Positions 60,985 to 64,000 of a stretch of DNA of 64,000 nucleotides are shown here, piece by piece. The first letter of the stretch is position 1. Each line of letters opens with the position of its first letter. The DNA lies in assembly GCA_964523405.1 (NCBI GenBank), contig CAZGAQ010000029.1:1-64000 (forward strand). Reading direction: 5' to 3'. Both the position numbers and the translations under genes were made by a program. The notes under the pieces were generated by a model. That model saw nothing but the letters and a program-made list of their open reading frames with translations. It was not told where the DNA came from and did no database searches. The DNA comes from CAZGAQ01 sp964523405. GTDB taxonomy: Bacteria; Planctomycetota; Phycisphaerae; UBA1845; Fen-1342.

Positions 60985-62133
60985 ATGCTGTATCTCTTTT
61001 ATCAGCGACTGATGGCGGGGGGGGGCCGCGGCTATGCGCCGGACAGCCCGCTGTTCCGTGCCACCCTCGCCGTCCTGCTGAGTTTCTTCGTCGTTTGGGC
61101 GCTGGGGCCGCTGGTCATCCGCACGCTCGTACGGCTGAAGATCGGCGACCGGCCGGAGTTCGATCACGCGGCCCTCAACGCCGCCATGCGCGCGAAGGAG
61201 AACACGCCGACGATGGGGGGCGTGCTGATCGTCGTGGCCATCGCCCTGACCGTCGTGCTGCTCGCCGACATATACAGCTTCTACATTCGCATGGGCCTGT
61301 TTTGCCTGGCGTGGTTGGCCGTGCTGGGTGGCATCGACGATTGGCTGAAGCTGACGGCCGGCCGGCGCGCGGGGACGCGCGACGGCCTGCGCATGTGGGA
61401 AAAACTGGTCTTCCAGATCGCGCTGGGGGTGATGCTGGCGATCTTCATCTACCGCGTCGGCGAGACCAACCTGAAACTGATCCGCTTCGATCTGCCGGAA
61501 GTGCCGTATAGCTCAAACTACAATGTGCTCAGCATTCCGTTCTACAAGCACCCGATCCCGCTCAGCAGCGCGGCGTTCGCCGTCATCGCGCTGATCGTCA
61601 TCGCCGGCACGTCCAACGCCGTCAACCTGACCGATGGCATGGACGGCCTGGCCAGCGGCTGCATGGTCCTGACGGCTTTCGCCTTCATGGTGCTGGCAAT
61701 TGTCGTCGGTAGCCCCGAACTGGCGGACCGCCTGCTATTCTACCACATTCACGGCGTGGACGAACTGGCCGTGCTCTGTGGGGCGGTGGTCGGGGCGTGC
61801 CTCGGTTTCCTCTGGTACAACGCGTATCCGGCCCAGGTCTTCATGGGCGATACCGGGGCCCTGCCGCTGGGCGGCCTGATGGGTTACGTCGCGATCGTCA
61901 CGCGCCAGGAGCCGATGCTGTTCATTATCGGCGGTGTGTTCGTGATCGAGGCGGTGTCCGTCTTGCTGCAGATTTTCCACTACAAGACGACCGGCCGGCG
62001 GCTGTTCCGCTGTGCGCCGCTCCACCACCACTACCACCTCGCGGGCCTCAGTGAGACGCAGGTCGTCATGCGCTTCTGGCTCCTCGCGGCGCTGTTTGCC
62101 GCCTTTGCCCTGGCCACCATCAAGCTGCGCTAG
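60985..62133 (+). CDS. mraY: Phospho-MurNAc-pentapeptide transferase MraY
   Basis: A 382-residue membrane enzyme with about ten helices, the usual MraY size. Diagnostic motifs are REKENTPTMGGVLIV-type (here KENTPTMGGVLI), LGGIDDWLKL, SNAVNLTDGMDGLASG with the catalytic Asp residues, FLWYNAYPAQVFMGDTGALPLGG and APLHHHYHLAGLSETQVVMRFW. MraY loads phospho-MurNAc-pentapeptide onto undecaprenyl phosphate to form lipid I at the inner membrane. Next comes ftsW after 42 bases; murD, which usually lies between the two, is absent here. Confidence 0.97.
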   Translation: MLYLFYQRLMAGGGRGYAPDSPLFRATLAVLLSFFVVWALGPLVIRTLVRLKIGDRPEFDHAALNAAMRAKENTPTMGGVLIVVAIALTVVLLADIYSFYIRMGLFCLAWLAVLGGIDDWLKLTAGRRAGTRDGLRMWEKLVFQIALGVMLAIFIYRVGETNLKLIRFDLPEVPYSSNYNVLSIPFYKHPIPLSSAAFAVIALIVIAGTSNAVNLTDGMDGLASGCMVLTAFAFMVLAIVVGSPELADRLLFYHIHGVDELAVLCGAVVGACLGFLWYNAYPAQVFMGDTGALPLGGLMGYVAIVTRQEPMLFIIGGVFVIEAVSVLLQIFHYKTTGRRLFRCAPLHHHYHLAGLSETQVVMRFWLLAALFAAFALATIKLR

Positions 62134-62175
62134 CCGCGCTGGCGCGTGTGTCCGGAAGGTGAATACGACGCGACG

Positions 62176-63447
62176 ATGAGTGACACCCACGCCATTCCGA
62201 CGCTACAGGTGTCCAGCCGGCTGTACGACCCGGTCGTGCTGCTGGTCGCCGGCGTATTGATGACCATCGGGGCGGCCATGGTCTACTCAGCGACAGTGAC
62301 CGTGCAGGGCGCACCGTTCAGTTGGCGGGAGTGGTGGGAGTCCCCGCTGAAGCAGACGGCTTTCGTGCTGGCGGGCTTCCTGGCGATGCTGGTGGCCGCG
62401 CACGTCGACTACCGCATGCTGGCGTGGAACCAGCCGCGCGACGGCTGGCGCGTGACCCTGCTGGTGCTCATCGTGTGTGGACTGTTGGTGGCGGTCCTCG
62501 TGCCGGGCATCGGGCGGAGTGTGCTCGGGGCGCGCCGGGCCATCTACATTCCCGGCATCGGCTTCGGGTTTCAGCCCTCGGAACTCGCGAAGGTTGTGCT
62601 GGTGATCTGGCTGGCCGCCTTCCTGTCGCAGGGGCAGCGCGGCGCCGGTTTCAGCGGGCCGGCGCCGGGCAAGCTGCATGTGCCGGGGACGCGCCCGCGC
62701 GGGCGGCTGGCGGTCCCCGCCGAGCTGCCCCGCTTTGGCGACCCGCGCTATTTCTTCCTGGGATTCCTGCCCGCCGCACTGAGCGCGGGGGTGATCATCG
62801 GCCTGACTTCGATCGAGGACTACGGCACCGCGGCGCTGATGGGCGTCGTGATGATGGTGATGCTGCTCGTCGCAGGTGCGCGCGTCTGGCACCTGGGACT
62901 GATGATTCTGCCCGGTGCGGCGGCCGGCGCCCTGCTCGTGCTCATCAAACCGCACCGGATTCAGCGCATCGTGACCTGGCTCAACGAGCAGCCCGACCCG
63001 CAGCGCGAAGGCTACCAGATCAACCAGGCGATGATGGCCATCGGCTCGGGCGGATGGTGGGGACGCGGGCTGGGGGCCGGCGTGCAGAAATACGGCTACC
63101 TGCCGCAAGACAACAACGACTTCATCCTGGCGACGATCTGCGAAGAGCTGGGAGTGGCTGGCGGAATTGTGATCGCCCTGCTGTTCGTCGTGCTCGTCTG
63201 GCGCGGCTGGCGGATCGCGCGGCGGGCGCAGGACCCGTTCGGACGCCTGCTGGCTGTGGGGTTGACGATCACGATCTGTCTGCAGGCCGCTTTCAACATC
63301 GGCGTCGTCACGAATAGCGTGCCCACTAAGGGCATCTCACTGCCGTTCGTGTCAGCCGGCGGCTCCGGCGTCGTGTTTCTTGGCCTGGCGGCCGGGCTTC
63401 TGGCCGCGGTGGGCCGCGAGCACGCCCCTACGCTGGAAGACGACTAA
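62176..63447 (+). CDS. ftsW: Septal peptidoglycan polymerase FtsW (SEDS family)
   Basis: A 423-residue SEDS protein with about ten helices. The ATG at 62176 is more likely than the GTG at 62146. Motifs are GRSVLGARRAIYIPGIGFGFQPSELAKVVLVIWLA, DYGTAALMGVVMMVMLLVAG, SGGWWGRGLGAGVQKYGYLPQDNNDFILATICEELG and NSVPTKGISLPFVSAGGSG, as in FtsW/RodA. SEDS proteins polymerise lipid II, with FtsI as transpeptidase partner. About 45 residues between helices 4 and 5 (FSGPAPGKLHVPGTRPRGRLAV) are an insert compared with E. coli FtsW. It is the last gene of the cluster in the window. Confidence 0.95.
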   Translation: MSDTHAIPTLQVSSRLYDPVVLLVAGVLMTIGAAMVYSATVTVQGAPFSWREWWESPLKQTAFVLAGFLAMLVAAHVDYRMLAWNQPRDGWRVTLLVLIVCGLLVAVLVPGIGRSVLGARRAIYIPGIGFGFQPSELAKVVLVIWLAAFLSQGQRGAGFSGPAPGKLHVPGTRPRGRLAVPAELPRFGDPRYFFLGFLPAALSAGVIIGLTSIEDYGTAALMGVVMMVMLLVAGARVWHLGLMILPGAAAGALLVLIKPHRIQRIVTWLNEQPDPQREGYQINQAMMAIGSGGWWGRGLGAGVQKYGYLPQDNNDFILATICEELGVAGGIVIALLFVVLVWRGWRIARRAQDPFGRLLAVGLTITICLQAAFNIGVVTNSVPTKGISLPFVSAGGSGVVFLGLAAGLLAAVGREHAPTLEDD

Positions 63448-63791
63448 CCGCTTACGCCGCGGCCGCGGGCCCGATCACGCTGCGCGACAGCAACGCGTAC
63501 ACGGCCACGAACGCCCGCACGGGCGTCCTGAGCCATGCCGGGCTCATCGACGCATGCCCCACGACACCGGAGTTCTCCACCGGTGACGTGTGCGCCATCG
63601 TGTGCGCCCTGCGCGATCTCGCCCAGGCCGACCCCCTCAGCCCGACCGCAGTCGTCGTCGAGTCCGACGTGGCCTACGGTGTGCTGCGCATACTGGAAAT
63701 GCTTGTCGAAGAGCTCTGCGTCATGCGGCCGTTCCGCGACATGCCTGCGGCCAAAGCGTGGCTCGAAACCGTGCGCACCCCGGGTGCGTAG
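63448..63791 (+). pseudogene. Possible SpoIIAA-like (STAS/SEC14) fragment without a start
   Basis: A frame from about 63450 to the TAG at 63789 reads DSNAYTATNARTGVLSHAGL, then STGDVCAIVCALRDLAQA, and ends AVVVESDVAYGVLRILEMLVEELCVMRPFRDMPAAKAWLETV. The last part recalls the SpoIIAA-like proteins of planctomycetes that end in 'FRDxxEAxAWL'. No ATG lies in frame before the conserved part; the first GTG is at 63588, which would give only 67 residues. Codon use looks genuine. Either an unusual start is used or the N-terminus has been lost. Confidence 0.4.
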
Positions 63792-63832
63792 TGCGGGTCA
63801 GGGGCGCGGCAGCGCAGCCCGGATAAACCACG

Positions 63833-64000
63833 TTACGCACCGGCTACGGCAAACGTCACGTCCACTTCGGCCGTCGCGTTGAGCGGCAGTTCGGCCACGC
63901 CTACCGCGGCACGGGCGTGCTTCCCGGCCTCGCCGAATACGTCCGCCAGCAACTCGCTGGCCCCGTTGGCGACCTTGTGCTGCTCCGTGAAGCCCGCGTT
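63833..64000 (-). CDS. RidA-family protein, N-terminal part outside the window
   Basis: The minus-strand frame from the right edge to the TAA at 63833-63835 encodes ASELLADVFGEAGKHARAAV and then GVAELPLNATAEVDVTFAVAG. This is the C-terminal third of RidA/YjgF (enamine/imine deaminase) proteins: the LLADVFGEAGxHARxAVGVAELPL segment is nearly invariant among the longer RidA group, with the catalytic-site Arg in HARAAVG. RidA enzymes hydrolyse reactive 2-aminoacrylate. It converges on the SpoIIAA-like fragment and the ftsW cluster, so the cell-wall operon must end before it. Confidence 0.8.
   Translation of the reverse strand, partial: NAGFTEQHKVANGASELLADVFGEAGKHARAAVGVAELPLNATAEVDVTFAVAGA

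Noticed and set aside
1..64000. Prophage, insertion sequence, CRISPR array, tRNA or rRNA
   Set aside because: No transposase, integrase or regular spaced repeats were seen, and no tRNA- or rRNA-like stretch was recognised by eye. The fibre-like protein alone does not make a prophage.

Overview
The window is high-GC DNA dense with protein genes and shows no rRNA, tRNA or CRISPR array. It most resembles a planctomycete, probably of the Phycisphaerae type. The pointers are a DUF1549/DUF1553 plus DUF1501 (Tat-exported) plus pre-peptidase gene trio, secreted proteins ending in dockerin-like 'DGDGD...D' tails, a PEP-CTERM/HAF-repeat protein, and short structured intergenic repeats. An intact set of peptidoglycan genes carrying the usual catalytic motifs argues for a normal murein wall. 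The MurE DNPR motif suggests meso-diaminopimelate in the stem peptide. The taxonomic placement is inference from gene content.

Layout. 1-3.7 kb: the 3' end of a class V aminotransferase, a hairpin-rich spacer, a lower-GC orphan gene and a secreted C25 (gingipain-like) protease. 4-7.8 kb: PilT ATPase, a POT-like transporter and an LpxL-like acyltransferase that lacks the expected catalytic His. 8.3-17.2 kb, minus strand: a tightly packed unit running glycosyltransferase 2, then a giant fusion (methyltransferase, 2x[4Fe-4S], FrhB, flippase-like membrane domain), then a polytopic membrane protein with EF-hands, then a response regulator and a sensor kinase. 17.2-18.1 kb: a decayed duplication of the 5' end of the glycosyltransferase. 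18.1-23.7 kb: a secreted glycosidase-like protein, then a large secreted fibre-like protein (15-residue beta-roll repeats, C-terminal S74 chaperone) translationally coupled to a small secreted dockerin-like protein. 24-28.6 kb: three tandem paralogous membrane proteins coupled to a radical SAM enzyme, convergent with a methyltransferase-UbiA pair. 29-30.1 kb: the HAF/PEP-CTERM protein. 30.6-33.3 kb: a four-gene selenium-metabolism cassette. 33.4-39.5 kb, minus strand: a complete MacAB/TolC-like efflux operon headed by a tiny lipoprotein. 40.6-45.9 kb: a PAS hybrid kinase with its NarL-type regulator, then a chemoreceptor closed by a strong hairpin. 46-52.7 kb: the DUF1549/DUF1501/PPC trio and a chorismatase/RidA-like enzyme. 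53.1-63.4 kb: the division and cell-wall cluster mraZ, rsmH, a LysM protein, an FtsL-like protein, ftsI, murE, murF, mraY and ftsW. The last few hundred bases hold a possible SpoIIAA-like remnant and the C-terminal part of a RidA protein on the minus strand.

Co-directional genes here are often joined by 4-base ATGA or GTGA overlaps, so most of these blocks are probably translationally coupled operons. The most unusual items are the methyltransferase/Fe-S/FrhB/flippase fusion with its EF-hand membrane neighbour, the triplicated membrane family tied to a radical SAM enzyme, the fibre-like repeat protein, and a wall-gene cluster that stops at ftsW with a hairpin between mraZ and rsmH.
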